A DNA stretch of 64,000 nucleotides, taken from contig JBEVXH010000001.1 of assembly GCA_040506195.1 (NCBI GenBank), forward strand, positions 735,407-799,406, in the 5' to 3' direction. This DNA comes from Thiodiazotropha sp040506195. GTDB lineage: Bacteria; Pseudomonadota; Gammaproteobacteria; Chromatiales; Chromatiaceae. Each line of letters starts with the position of its first letter. Positions within the stretch are counted from its first letter, which is position 1. Positions 45,610-54,537 of the stretch are shown one piece after another. The notes below the pieces were generated by a model, which ran no database searches, was not told the origin of the DNA, and was given only the letters and a program-made list of their open reading frames with translations. Position numbers and translations under genes: made by a program.

Positions 45610-47343
45610 ATGCATATCAACCAGCAAATTAAGCAACTTCTGATTGTACCGAGCCTGCTGCTCTCCGCTTGCGCCAACAATACGACCAGCACATCGGGAC
45701 TTCCGGTCACAACGGATGAAGCGATAAAACAGACTCCGCAGACCTATGCCACAGACGGTCTCAGCAGGGATCTGATCTACAACACCCTCACCGGTGAAAT
45801 CGCCGCCCAGCGAGGACACGGCAAACTTGCCTTCGAGCACGCATTCCAGGCTGCCAAGGAGTCTCGGGATGAGGGTGCCGCGGAACGCGCGACAGGCCTT
45901 GGCCTACAGTCAAATATGCAGGACGCCGCACTGGAGGCGGCAACGCTGTGGGTTGAAATCTCACCAAACTCACTCAAGGCCCGCCAGATCGCATCAGTCC
46001 TCTTTATTCGCAAGGGTGAACTTAATAAAGCGATTCAAAACCTGCAAAAAGTGGTAGAAATCGCAAACAGTCATGAGCACTCCGGATACCTCCAGGCAGC
46101 CGCCATTGCCGAAAAGTCTGCGGCGCCCGATCAGGCACTTCTCATCATGCAGCAGCTCGTCAATGAAGAGAGCCAGGATCCGAAGGCGCTTTACGCCCTC
46201 GCCTTGACCGCCAATCGCGCCAAACAGAACAATCTCGCGCTGAACTACATCGAACGCTCCCTCGCACTCGATCCAGCATCCACCCAAAGTCTGGTGCTCA
46301 AAACACAAACCATCATCTCAATGGAGCAAAAAGAGCAGGGACTGGCGTTTATCGAGCAGGCATATCTCAATGCACCTGAAAATACCAAATTGGGAAAAGC
46401 ATATGCCAGATTGCTGCTTGAAATGAACAAGACAGAAGCGGCTCTCGGCATATATCAATCTCTCCATGAACAGGCTCCCGATGACAGCGACATCGCCTTT
46501 TCCATTGGTATCATCAATCTACAGCTGGAACGATATCAAGAAGCAAAGACTTACCTGAAATCACTTGTCGACAAACGGAAGAAGCGCAACCAGGCCAGTT
46601 TCTACCTGGGAATGATCGCCGAGGAGGAGGAGGAACCAGGGCAGGCATTGGACTGGTATAGCCGGGTGGAAGGAAAAAATGTAATCGATGCACAGATTCG
46701 AATCGCTAAAATCCTGGCTGACCAGGGAAACCTGAATCAGGCCCGTGAAACACTGCAACGGCTTCGCATCACCCAGAGCGCACACGAGGTAAGATTCTAT
46801 ATCATTGAAGCTGAGCTGATGCGTGAGGCAAGGGATTATGAAACCGCCCATCAGATATATACTAAAGCCCTGGATTTGTTTAAGGACAACACAGACCTGC
46901 TCTATGCCCGGGGGTTGAATGCGGCTGATTTGAAACGGATCGATCTGTTGGAGAATGATCTGCGTAAAATCCTCGCGTCCCAGCCGAAACACGCCGATGC
47001 TTTGAATGCTCTCGGCTACACCCTTGCCGATCAGACCGATCGTCTGGAAGAGGCCAAAGATTACATAGAGCAGGCCCTGGCATTGAAACCTGAGAGTCCC
47101 GCAATACTCGACAGCATGGGATGGGTCGAATTCCGCATGGGCAACCTGGAATCTGCTCTGGAGTTCCTCAACAAGGCTGCCACAATCAGCCCCGATGCCG
47201 AGATCGCTTCCCATCTGGGAGAGGTGTTATGGCATTTAGGTCAGCAACAGCGCGCCATTGAGGTGTGGAATGCAGCCAATGAGCGCGATCCCGGTAATCG
47301 GTTTATCGATCCGGTCATGAGGCGCCTGGGCGTCAACAACTGA
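45610..47343 (+). CDS. TPR-repeat outer-membrane lipoprotein
   Basis: 577 aa. The N-terminus is a lipoprotein signal: hydrophobic core LLIVPSLLLSA then Cys21; residue +2 is Ala, so Lol-dependent transport to the outer membrane is expected. The rest is a chain of tetratricopeptide units (for example ALYALALTANRAKQNNLALNYIERSLALDP and ALNALGYTLADQTDRLEEAKDYIEQALALKP), a scaffold for protein contacts. Homologues are commonly encoded upstream of lolB-ispE. Nine bases before ispE, so an operon is likely. The ribosome binding site is weak. Confidence 0.88.
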   Translation: MHINQQIKQLLIVPSLLLSACANNTTSTSGLPVTTDEAIKQTPQTYATDGLSRDLIYNTLTGEIAAQRGHGKLAFEHAFQAAKESRDEGAAERATGLGLQSNMQDAALEAATLWVEISPNSLKARQIASVLFIRKGELNKAIQNLQKVVEIANSHEHSGYLQAAAIAEKSAAPDQALLIMQQLVNEESQDPKALYALALTANRAKQNNLALNYIERSLALDPASTQSLVLKTQTIISMEQKEQGLAFIEQAYLNAPENTKLGKAYARLLLEMNKTEAALGIYQSLHEQAPDDSDIAFSIGIINLQLERYQEAKTYLKSLVDKRKKRNQASFYLGMIAEEEEEPGQALDWYSRVEGKNVIDAQIRIAKILADQGNLNQARETLQRLRITQSAHEVRFYIIEAELMREARDYETAHQIYTKALDLFKDNTDLLYARGLNAADLKRIDLLENDLRKILASQPKHADALNALGYTLADQTDRLEEAKDYIEQALALKPESPAILDSMGWVEFRMGNLESALEFLNKAATISPDAEIASHLGEVLWHLGQQQRAIEVWNAANERDPGNRFIDPVMRRLGVNN

Positions 47344-47351
47344 CTCATCCC

Positions 47352-48221
47352 ATGTCGGCGCGCAGTAGGTCTGACCAAAGCTCCGTCTATCCTGCACCCG
47401 CGAAACTGAACCTGATGCTGCGTATCACCGGCAGGCGCAGTGATGGCTATCATCAACTGCAGACCGTATTCCAATTCCTCGATATTCATGACCGGCTCCA
47501 CATCAAAAAACGTGATGACAGCCAGATCATTCTACATGACGATGCAAGTGGCATTTCACCGGCGGACAACCTCATTTATCGTGCGGCCCGACTACTGCAA
47601 TTGACCAGCGGTTCAGATCAAGGCGCTGAAATCACATTGGAAAAACAGCTCCCCATGGGTGGTGGACTTGGCGGGGGCAGTTCGGATGCAGCAACGACAT
47701 TGATGGCCCTCAATCGGTTGTGGGGACTCTCGCTCAACCAGTCGGAGCTAATAAAAATCGCCCTGACCCTTGGCGCGGATGTGCCCATATTCATCCATGG
47801 CCATGCAGCATGGGCTGAAGGTATCGGTGAGGAATTGACCGATATCGACCTCCCGGAGAGGTGGTATCTGGTACTGCAACCGCCATGTCACGTCTCCACC
47901 GCAGAGATATTCAACCAACCTGATTTGACACGCCACTCACCCCGGATCAAAATACGCGCCTTTCTGCAGGGTGATTGTCGGAACGATTGTCTACCTGTGG
48001 TACGCAGACGCCACCCTGAAGTGGCGGAAGCATTGGATTGGCTGAACCAGTTTGCAGATGCCCGGCTTACCGGCACCGGCGCCTGTGTATTCGCCGCCTT
48101 TGCTGATCAGCAGCCGGCTCGCAACCTGCTTCAAAGGAAGCCGGTGAGTCTGAATGGTTTTGTTGCGCGCGGGATCAACCGTTCCCCGCTATTGGAGTTA
48201 CTCCAACCCGGACTGAGTTAA
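47352..48221 (+). CDS. ispE: 4-diphosphocytidyl-2-C-methyl-D-erythritol kinase
   Basis: 289 aa, GHMP kinase of the non-mevalonate isoprenoid pathway; phosphorylates CDP-methylerythritol with ATP. PAPAKLNLMLRITGRRSDGYH at the start, the ATP loop LPMGGGLGGGSSDAATTL and the C-terminal RLTGTGACVFAAF motif are diagnostic. tRNA-Gln begins two bases after its stop, a conserved gammaproteobacterial arrangement. Confidence 0.97.
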   Translation: MSARSRSDQSSVYPAPAKLNLMLRITGRRSDGYHQLQTVFQFLDIHDRLHIKKRDDSQIILHDDASGISPADNLIYRAARLLQLTSGSDQGAEITLEKQLPMGGGLGGGSSDAATTLMALNRLWGLSLNQSELIKIALTLGADVPIFIHGHAAWAEGIGEELTDIDLPERWYLVLQPPCHVSTAEIFNQPDLTRHSPRIKIRAFLQGDCRNDCLPVVRRRHPEVAEALDWLNQFADARLTGTGACVFAAFADQQPARNLLQRKPVSLNGFVARGINRSPLLELLQPGLS

Positions 48222-48222
48222 T

Positions 48223-48297
48223 TGGGGCGTCGCCAAGCGGTAAGGCACTGGGTTTTGATCCCAGCATTCGTAGGTTCGAATCCTGCCGCCCCAGCCA
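48223..48297 (+). tRNA. glnT: tRNA-Gln (anticodon TTG)
   Basis: 75 bases with encoded CCA. Acceptor TGGGGCG/CGCCCCA, anticodon loop TTTTGAT in stem CTGGG/CCCAG, T loop GTTCGAATC. It sits between ispE and prs. Confidence 0.96.
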
Positions 48298-48337
48298 TTT
48301 CATAGCAATCCACTGTTTGAAAAAGGGGATCAAAACC

Positions 48338-49291
48338 GTGCCTGCCACTGCCATGATGGTCTTTTCCGGAAACGCCAACCCGGAACTGAGCGGTGAAATC
48401 GTAGCTCACCTCAGCCTCCCACTTGGAAAAATGCATGTCGGTCGTTTCAGTGACGGCGAAGTCATGGCTGAAATCCATGAGAACGTACGGGGTCGCGATG
48501 TCTTCATCGTCCAACCCACCTCAGCGCCAACCAATGAAAACCTGATGGAACTGTTGGTGATGATCGATGCCATGCGCTGGTCGTCCGCCAAACGCATCAC
48601 AGCAGTGATCCCCTACTTCGGTTATGCGCGGCAGGACAGGCGCCCCCGCTCCGCACGCGTGCCGATAACTGCCCGACTGGCAGCCAAGATGATCGGTGCT
48701 GCGGGCGCCGACCGGGTGTTGACTGTGGACCTGCATGCCGACCAGATCCAGGGCTTCTTCGATATCCCGGTTGACAATGTCTACGCATCCCCGATCCTGC
48801 TGGGTGATGTATGGCGTCAAAAACACCCGGATATCGTCGTCGTTTCTCCCGATGTAGGTGGCGTGGTCAGGGCGCGTGCGTTGGCTAAAAGGCTGGATGA
48901 TGCGGAATTGGCGATCATCGATAAACGCCGGCCCAGGCCCAATGAGGCCAAGATAATGAATATTATCGGCAATGTGGAGGGACGCAGTTGTATTCTTATC
49001 GATGATCTGGTCGACACCGCGGGGACTCTCTGTCAGGCCGCCACTGCACTCAAAGAGCACGGTGCAGCCAAGGTGGTGGCCTATTGTACACACCCGGTAC
49101 TCTCCGGGCCTGCCGTCTCCAATCTCAGCAACTCCCAGCTGGATGAACTGGTGGTTACGAATACGATTCCACTCTCCGAAGAGGCCAAACTCTGCACGCC
49201 CATTCGCCAGGTGAGCATTGCGGAACTGCTTGCAGAGACGATGCGCCGCATTTCAAATGAGGAGTCCGTCAGCTCCCTGTTCATCGACTGA
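48338..49291 (+). CDS. prs: Ribose-phosphate pyrophosphokinase
   Basis: 317 aa from GTG 48338 (MPATAMMVFSGNANPEL); a TTG seven codons upstream is in frame, but the AAGGGG lies between the two. Makes PRPP from ribose 5-phosphate and ATP, the precursor used by nadC here and by nucleotide synthesis. FSDGEV, NVRGRDVFIVQPT, the catalytic-loop region ARQDRRPRSA and the PRPP loop ILIDDLVDTAGTL are all present. Confidence 0.97.
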   Translation: MPATAMMVFSGNANPELSGEIVAHLSLPLGKMHVGRFSDGEVMAEIHENVRGRDVFIVQPTSAPTNENLMELLVMIDAMRWSSAKRITAVIPYFGYARQDRRPRSARVPITARLAAKMIGAAGADRVLTVDLHADQIQGFFDIPVDNVYASPILLGDVWRQKHPDIVVVSPDVGGVVRARALAKRLDDAELAIIDKRRPRPNEAKIMNIIGNVEGRSCILIDDLVDTAGTLCQAATALKEHGAAKVVAYCTHPVLSGPAVSNLSNSQLDELVVTNTIPLSEEAKLCTPIRQVSIAELLAETMRRISNEESVSSLFID

Positions 49292-49642
49292 CCATGCACC
49301 ACACAATTCAAGCGACACATGCTCCTCCGGGTCAACTCAGTCCATGCATCAGGTGCTGACAAATGCAACAGATCCTGACTGTCACCGACGAAGCGCCCTT
49401 GAATCGCTGTTTAGGCAACCCCGCCGGCTTTTTCCACCCATTTGCCTTTCCAGCAGACAGCTACCGCTCACCGCAGAGACAATCATGGCTGACCACCAAG
49501 AACCTGTACTCGTTGACGGGACTGGAAATTTAAGCAAATTCTGTTAGAATCGCGCGTCCGCTGTGATACAGCGATATATTGCGTCGCTTTGGTCGCGAAA
49601 CGACGCATCCACACACAGAAAACTACAGATACGGAGTCTGCC
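49292..49642 (+). other. prs-rplY intergenic region with structured leader
   Basis: No gene seen in 351 bases. Near its end a -10-like TAGAAT (49545-49550) is followed by two perfect small hairpins: CGCTGT/ACAGCG (49559-49573, 3-base loop) and GCGTCG/CGACGC (49581-49606). They would form the 5' leader of rplY mRNA. No good -35 box is visible at the right distance, so the promoter is tentative. Confidence 0.4.
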
Positions 49643-50278
49643 ATGTCTGCCAATTTTGAAATTAATGCTCAATCCCGGAGCGATTCAGGGAAAGGTGCGA
49701 GCCGCCGCCTGCGTCGTTCCGGCCTGGTACCGGGTATCGTGTACGGCGCCCACAAGGATCCGACCATGATCAGCGTTCCCCACAATGAACTTGTTCATTC
49801 GCTGGAGAGCGAAGGGTTCTATGCAAATCTTTTAAACCTGAAACTCGGTGGCAAGACTGAACAGGTTGTGCTTAAGGACCTTCAACGCCACCCGGCCAAG
49901 CCTTTCCTTCTACATGTGGATTTTCAACGAATTCAGGCAGACGAGAAGATCCGGTTGCATGTCCCGATCCATTTTATCAACGAATCGACCAGCCCCGGCA
50001 TCAAGGCTGGCGGCCAGGCGAGTCATGTGATGAGTGACATGGAGATCTCCTGTCTGCCCAAGGACCTGCCGGAATTCATCGAGGTCGATATGGCCAACCT
50101 GGAGATGGGCACTGTATTGCATGCCTCCGAAGTAAAGCTGCCCAATGGTGTCGATCTGATCACCCATGAAGGCAATGAGGATCCGATCGTGCTCACCATC
50201 CACACCGCTCACACCACTGAAGTCGAGCCGAGGGAAGAGGAGGAAGCCGGTGAGGGTGACGAGGAACCTGAGGAATAG
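49643..50278 (+). CDS. rplY: 50S ribosomal protein L25 (general stress protein Ctc type)
   Basis: 211 aa from ATG 49643 with CGGAG before it. The N-terminal 5S rRNA-binding L25 domain (GKGASRRLRRSGLVPGIVYG) is followed by the TL5/Ctc C-terminal domain (IHFINESTSPGIKAGG ... EFIEVDMANLEMG) and a very acidic tail. The long two-domain form is usual outside enterics. Between prs and pth as in many gammaproteobacteria. Confidence 0.96.
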   Translation: MSANFEINAQSRSDSGKGASRRLRRSGLVPGIVYGAHKDPTMISVPHNELVHSLESEGFYANLLNLKLGGKTEQVVLKDLQRHPAKPFLLHVDFQRIQADEKIRLHVPIHFINESTSPGIKAGGQASHVMSDMEISCLPKDLPEFIEVDMANLEMGTVLHASEVKLPNGVDLITHEGNEDPIVLTIHTAHTTEVEPREEEEAGEGDEEPEE

Positions 50279-50288
50279 CTTAGGTCGA

Positions 50289-50311
50289 AGGGGGGGCTTG
50301 AACACCCCCCT
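50289..50311 (+). terminator. GC hairpin after rplY
   Basis: A run of seven G and a run of six C face each other across a short loop 11 bases after the rplY stop. No clear T-run follows (TATTCG), so it may be a weak terminator or a stability hairpin only. Confidence 0.4.
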
Positions 50312-50375
50312 ATTCGCATATGACCGGCAACCTACTGCCGCATAACATTAATGGACCGGTCAAGCGGATAGTATA

Positions 50376-50960
50376 GTGGCACACCCCCCCGTCAAACTTA
50401 TCGTCGGCCTGGGTAATCCCGGAGCAGACTATGAAGAGACCCGCCATAATGCAGGGTTCCGGTTTGTGGACAGGCTGGCCCGGCAACACCATCAGGCCTT
50501 TCGCAACGAGTCGCGCCACCACGGGTTGGTGTGCAAACTGACTATTGCCGGCGAAGAAGTACGCCTCCTAAAACCCATAACTTATATGAACCGAAGTGGT
50601 CAGGCGGTTTCCAGCCTGGCCAACTATTTCCGTATTTCTCCCGACGAAATCCTTGTGGTACACGATGAACTTGACCTGGAACCGGGTCAGGTACGTCTCA
50701 AAACAGGCGGCGGACATGCAGGCCACAACGGTTTAAGGGACATCATGAGCGCCCTTGGCAGCAGGGATTTCCATCGTCTGCGTATCGGTATCGACCATCC
50801 CAACGACCGAAACATGGTGGTCGACTATGTTTTGGGACGCCCATCCAAAAGTGACCGTGAAGCGATCGACGGCGCCATCGATGATGCCATCGAATGTCTC
50901 GATGAAGTCGTAAAAGGTGAGTTGAGCAAAGTGATGAATCGCCTGCACGGCAGCCGTTAG
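50376..50960 (+). CDS. pth: Peptidyl-tRNA hydrolase
   Basis: 194 aa from GTG 50376. Frees tRNA from prematurely dropped peptidyl-tRNA. Active-site residues are visible: Asn14 in VGLGNPG, His24 in TRHNAGF, and Asp97 in LVVHDELDL; the GGGHAGHNGLRDI segment binds the tRNA/peptide end. The usual downstream neighbour ychF is not here; a new unit begins instead. Confidence 0.97.
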   Translation: MAHPPVKLIVGLGNPGADYEETRHNAGFRFVDRLARQHHQAFRNESRHHGLVCKLTIAGEEVRLLKPITYMNRSGQAVSSLANYFRISPDEILVVHDELDLEPGQVRLKTGGGHAGHNGLRDIMSALGSRDFHRLRIGIDHPNDRNMVVDYVLGRPSKSDREAIDGAIDDAIECLDEVVKGELSKVMNRLHGSR

Positions 50961-51013
50961 CAATCGCTCCTGCCGCAGCAGAGCACTTCATCTATCATGA
51001 AAAAAATGTCGGA

Positions 51014-51042
51014 CTGGCATTGTATTAATAATTACTTATAAT
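51014..51042 (+). promoter_or_regulatory. Promoter of the LolA-like/ABC operon
   Basis: CTGGCA (51014-51019), 17 bases, then a perfect TATAAT (51037-51042), in an A/T-rich intergenic region 38 bases before the ATG of the LolA-like gene. Confidence 0.6.
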
Positions 51043-51079
51043 CTAACATATATATCCGACTTTGGGAGTGAGTTTTTTC

Positions 51080-51826
51080 ATGAAAGGATTAATTCAGGCT
51101 TTGTGGATCCTGATCATCTGCAGCAGCGGGAGCCTGGCCGGTGAGACCGAGCAGGAGGCTGTCGAGCTGCTGAGAAAGGCCGAAACATTGATGCGCTCCA
51201 GCGGCACCGTCGCTGAGTATCAGGTTGATATAATTCGGCCTGACTGGCGACGTACGATGTCATTCCGCAGTCACGATGACATCGACAACAACCGCTTCCG
51301 CATGGAAATCCTCTCCCCGCGCAAAACAAAGGGTACTGTCTACCTCAAGGTCAACAATATCCTCTCCATGTACCTGCCCAAACTTCGCAGACAGATCAAT
51401 ATCTCACCGGCAATGATGCAAGATCCCTGGATGGGTTCCGATTTCCTTAATCAGGACCTACTGGAGACAGATTCGCTGATCGATCAATACAGTCACCGTA
51501 TCCTTGCCCGTGAAGGGGCGGGTGAAGAGGCTATTGTAACAATCGAGTCAACTCCATCTGCCACAGCCACTGTGACCTGGAAACGGTTGATCCAGCGCAT
51601 CCGCGCCGATGGCATTCCGCTGGAGATGGAATATCAATGCGAAAAAATGGCAAACCGACGCATGACTTTTGACCAGATCAGGATTATGGACGGTCGACTT
51701 ATCCCGACCCGCTGGACCATGGCGCCCCAAGACCTACCAGGAAAAAGCACCGTCATCACATTGAAATCGATTCAATTCAACGTCCCAATGGCGGACGATA
51801 TCTTCAACCCAGCCAAGAGAAAATAG
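51080..51826 (+). CDS. LolA-like outer membrane lipoprotein-sorting protein
   Basis: 248 aa. Signal peptide at residues 1-20 (KGLIQALWILIICSSGSLAG), then a LolA/LolB-like half-barrel: DIIRPDWRRTMSFR, RMEILSPRKTKGTVYLKVNNILSMYLPKL and MMQDPWMGSDFLNQDLL, the typical pattern of periplasmic lipoprotein-sorting-like proteins coded with FtsX-type ABC transporters. It is longer than LolA. TTG and GTG codons upstream are possible starts, but only ATG 51080 places the signal peptide properly. It probably receives a lipid or lipoprotein from the permeases below. Confidence 0.78.
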   Translation: MKGLIQALWILIICSSGSLAGETEQEAVELLRKAETLMRSSGTVAEYQVDIIRPDWRRTMSFRSHDDIDNNRFRMEILSPRKTKGTVYLKVNNILSMYLPKLRRQINISPAMMQDPWMGSDFLNQDLLETDSLIDQYSHRILAREGAGEEAIVTIESTPSATATVTWKRLIQRIRADGIPLEMEYQCEKMANRRMTFDQIRIMDGRLIPTRWTMAPQDLPGKSTVITLKSIQFNVPMADDIFNPAKRK

Positions 51827-51907
51827 CGCAACATCGCTTCGAAAGTATTGCCGATTATGCTATATCCTTGATCGTAGGAATCTCTTTTATTTTTTCCTGG
51901 GGAGCTG

Positions 51908-53152
51908 ATGAGCCTGTCGACCACAACAGTCGTCCACACCATTCTGACTGTGGCACTGAGAAATCTGCTCACACACAGACGACGAACGCTCTTGACCATA
52001 GGGGCAATTGCAGTAGGCCTCGCCTCGTTGATCTTTCTCTGGGGATTCAACGAGGGCCTGCATCGCAATATGCTGGGGAATTTTCAGAAGGCTATCATCG
52101 GCGCCATACAGATCCATCGCGATGGTTTTTTTCAGCATCCCGAACTGTCAAAGTCCATCACCAATCCAGGCAGGGTCGTCGATTCACTGCATCAGGCCGG
52201 AATATCTGACTACAGTATGCGCCTTGAAAGTTTTGGTCTGGCCGCATCCGATTTCACCACCCAGGGTGTGATGCTTATCGGCATGGATCCTGTCCGTGAG
52301 GGACGGGTCACCGAACTCGCCAAACGGATCGGCATAGGCCGTTTCCTGGCGCCGGAAGACGAATACACGCTGATTCTGGGCGCCACCACGGCCAATAACC
52401 TGCAAATCAAGCTTGGCGATGAGGTCATCATTATCGGGTACGATCGCTACGGCGCCATGGTGGCGGAGTCTTTCACCCTGGTCGGTATCGTCACCAGCGG
52501 TGAAATGGGATTGGATAAAGGCATGGCGATCACCAGTCTTGCAACACTTCAGGAGATGATGGATTTAAACGACCAGGTAACCACTTTTGTTATCAGCAGT
52601 GAAGAGAGAAGTATTCCTTCCCTGGTTTCAGAACTCGAGCTCTCCCTGCAAGACGAATCACTGGAGGTTATGCCCTGGTACACGATGTTTCCCGTTATGA
52701 AAGAATGGGTGACTCTGCATAATGGTTTTCTCTATCTTTTTCTAGGTGTAGTGTTGTTCATCGTTCTGGCTGGCGAACTGAATACCATGCTGATTTCCAT
52801 GCTGGAAAGGACCAGGGAGTTCGGCGTTTTGATGGCGATCGGCACTACAGGTTATCAGATAGCCGGGATGCTGCTGATTGAAGCGGCGGTGATAGGCATT
52901 GCAGGCATAATATTCGGCATTATTCTGGGATATGCCAGCGTATTTTTCACCGGCCTCTACGGCATCGATCTTTCGATCCTGCTCGGCTCCACGTCTCGCT
53001 TCTATGTTGATCCGCTGATCCACCCCCATCTCAAACTCGATCACCTGGGCATTACCAGTGGCATAATTCTTATCGCATCATTGATTGCGGGAATTTATCC
53101 CGCCTGGCGTGCCAGCTTACTGCAACCAGTCGAGGCGATAAGAAATGGCTGA
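51908..53152 (+). CDS. FtsX/LolC-type ABC transporter permease 1
   Basis: 414 aa. One helix near the N-terminus (about 27-45), a large periplasmic MacB_PCD-type domain (46-275), and three C-terminal helices (about 280-300, 330-355, 375-400) including the FtsX core MLERTREFGVLMAIGTTGYQ. LolC/LolE/MacB permeases move lipoproteins or other amphiphiles by mechanotransmission instead of classical transport. GGGGAG stands before the ATG. It overlaps the next permease by eight bases. Confidence 0.87.
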   Translation: MSLSTTTVVHTILTVALRNLLTHRRRTLLTIGAIAVGLASLIFLWGFNEGLHRNMLGNFQKAIIGAIQIHRDGFFQHPELSKSITNPGRVVDSLHQAGISDYSMRLESFGLAASDFTTQGVMLIGMDPVREGRVTELAKRIGIGRFLAPEDEYTLILGATTANNLQIKLGDEVIIIGYDRYGAMVAESFTLVGIVTSGEMGLDKGMAITSLATLQEMMDLNDQVTTFVISSEERSIPSLVSELELSLQDESLEVMPWYTMFPVMKEWVTLHNGFLYLFLGVVLFIVLAGELNTMLISMLERTREFGVLMAIGTTGYQIAGMLLIEAAVIGIAGIIFGIILGYASVFFTGLYGIDLSILLGSTSRFYVDPLIHPHLKLDHLGITSGIILIASLIAGIYPAWRASLLQPVEAIRNG

Positions 53153-54395
53153 ATCATACCGTCTCAGCGTGCTCACCTATCTACAAATGGCATCACGCAA
53201 TCTTCTGCGTAACCGTCGCCGCACCTTGATCACCTTGCTGACGATGAGCTTCGGCATTGCCACATTGACCCTGCTCAGCGCCCTGAACGACGGCTGGCTG
53301 AGCCAGATGAAGACTAATTTCATCCTCAGTTATACCGGACACCTGCAGATCCATGCCAAGGGCTTTGAAGCGTCACAGAATCTCAATGACCGGATTCTGG
53401 AACCTGAAGAGATTTCAAGATTGATGCAGGGTTACCCGGAAATCGTAGGTTGGACACAACGCATCCGCACCTCAGGTCTGGCTTCCGTGGGAGGCAGCAG
53501 CGCAGGCCTACAGATCATGGCAACCGACCCGGAGCAGGAGACATGGGTCACTTCCATGGATCAACGTGTCACTGACGGCGTATGGCTGAGACCGGGGATG
53601 AGCCACGATCTGCTACTTGGCCATACTGTCGCGCAGAATCTGGGTGCGGAACTCGGCGACAGGGTTATCTTGATGGTACAACGCTTGAACGGCGAAATGA
53701 CCTCGGAGGTCTTTTTTCTCCGCGGGATTCTCGAAACCGGCGCACCACAAATAGACAGAAGCCTGGCTCTGATCACCCTGAACAGCGCTCAACAATGGCT
53801 GCAGATGGAGGATTCTGTCACAGATATCGTCATCCGTGCAGATATACATGACAATACCGACACCCTTTATCGCCTGTTTGCTCAACAGCTTTCTGAGCGG
53901 AAATATGAAATCATGCAATGGCAGGAACTGGACCCCATGGTTAAGCAGTGGCTTGAGTTCAGTGATGCCTACGGTTTTGTAGTTCTTCTGGTGGTCATCA
54001 TCCTGGTACTGATTGAGATCCTGAATACCATGCTGATATCCCTGCATGAGAGACAAAAGGAATTGGGTGTCATCGTTGCCATCGGAACCAAGAGATCACA
54101 AGTCTTCTCAATGCTGCTGTTGGAAGCCGTCATGCTGATATTCATTGGTGCGATTCTAGGTTATATGGTGGGAAGCTTGATCGTCTATACACTAGCCGAC
54201 AGCGGAATAAATCTGACACATTTCGCTAATGCATTCGAGTTTTTTTATATGGACCCAATCATACATCCGCAATTGACTCAGGACTCTGCAGTAAAAATTC
54301 TCGGTGCGACACTTATTGCGGCACTGCTGGCAGGTATCTACCCTGCATGGAGAGCTACCCACCTATCTCTAAGTCAGGCACTGCGCATTCAATAA
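53145..54395 (+). CDS. FtsX/LolC-type ABC transporter permease 2
   Basis: 416 aa, with the same architecture as permease 1 and clear similarity (SRNLLRNRRRTLITLLTMSFGIATL; SLHERQKELGVIVAIGTKRSQ; LIAALLAGIYPAWRATHLS against the other's IYPAWRASLLQ). The pair probably forms a LolCE-like heterodimer. The ATG lies inside the end of permease 1, so production is coupled. The ATPase gene follows after 142 bases. Confidence 0.87.
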   Translation: MAESYRLSVLTYLQMASRNLLRNRRRTLITLLTMSFGIATLTLLSALNDGWLSQMKTNFILSYTGHLQIHAKGFEASQNLNDRILEPEEISRLMQGYPEIVGWTQRIRTSGLASVGGSSAGLQIMATDPEQETWVTSMDQRVTDGVWLRPGMSHDLLLGHTVAQNLGAELGDRVILMVQRLNGEMTSEVFFLRGILETGAPQIDRSLALITLNSAQQWLQMEDSVTDIVIRADIHDNTDTLYRLFAQQLSERKYEIMQWQELDPMVKQWLEFSDAYGFVVLLVVIILVLIEILNTMLISLHERQKELGVIVAIGTKRSQVFSMLLLEAVMLIFIGAILGYMVGSLIVYTLADSGINLTHFANAFEFFYMDPIIHPQLTQDSAVKILGATLIAALLAGIYPAWRATHLSLSQALRIQ

Positions 54396-54537
54396 TCCTT
54401 GATTATACGACTCACAACTTATGCTGTTAGATACAATCACATTTCGAAATACAAGAGGACTGCTTTTCTCATACCTCCCCAGTGGGAGACAGCTTTATCA
54501 CCTGCCTAAACACCTGATTCAAGGCTCGATATAACTT

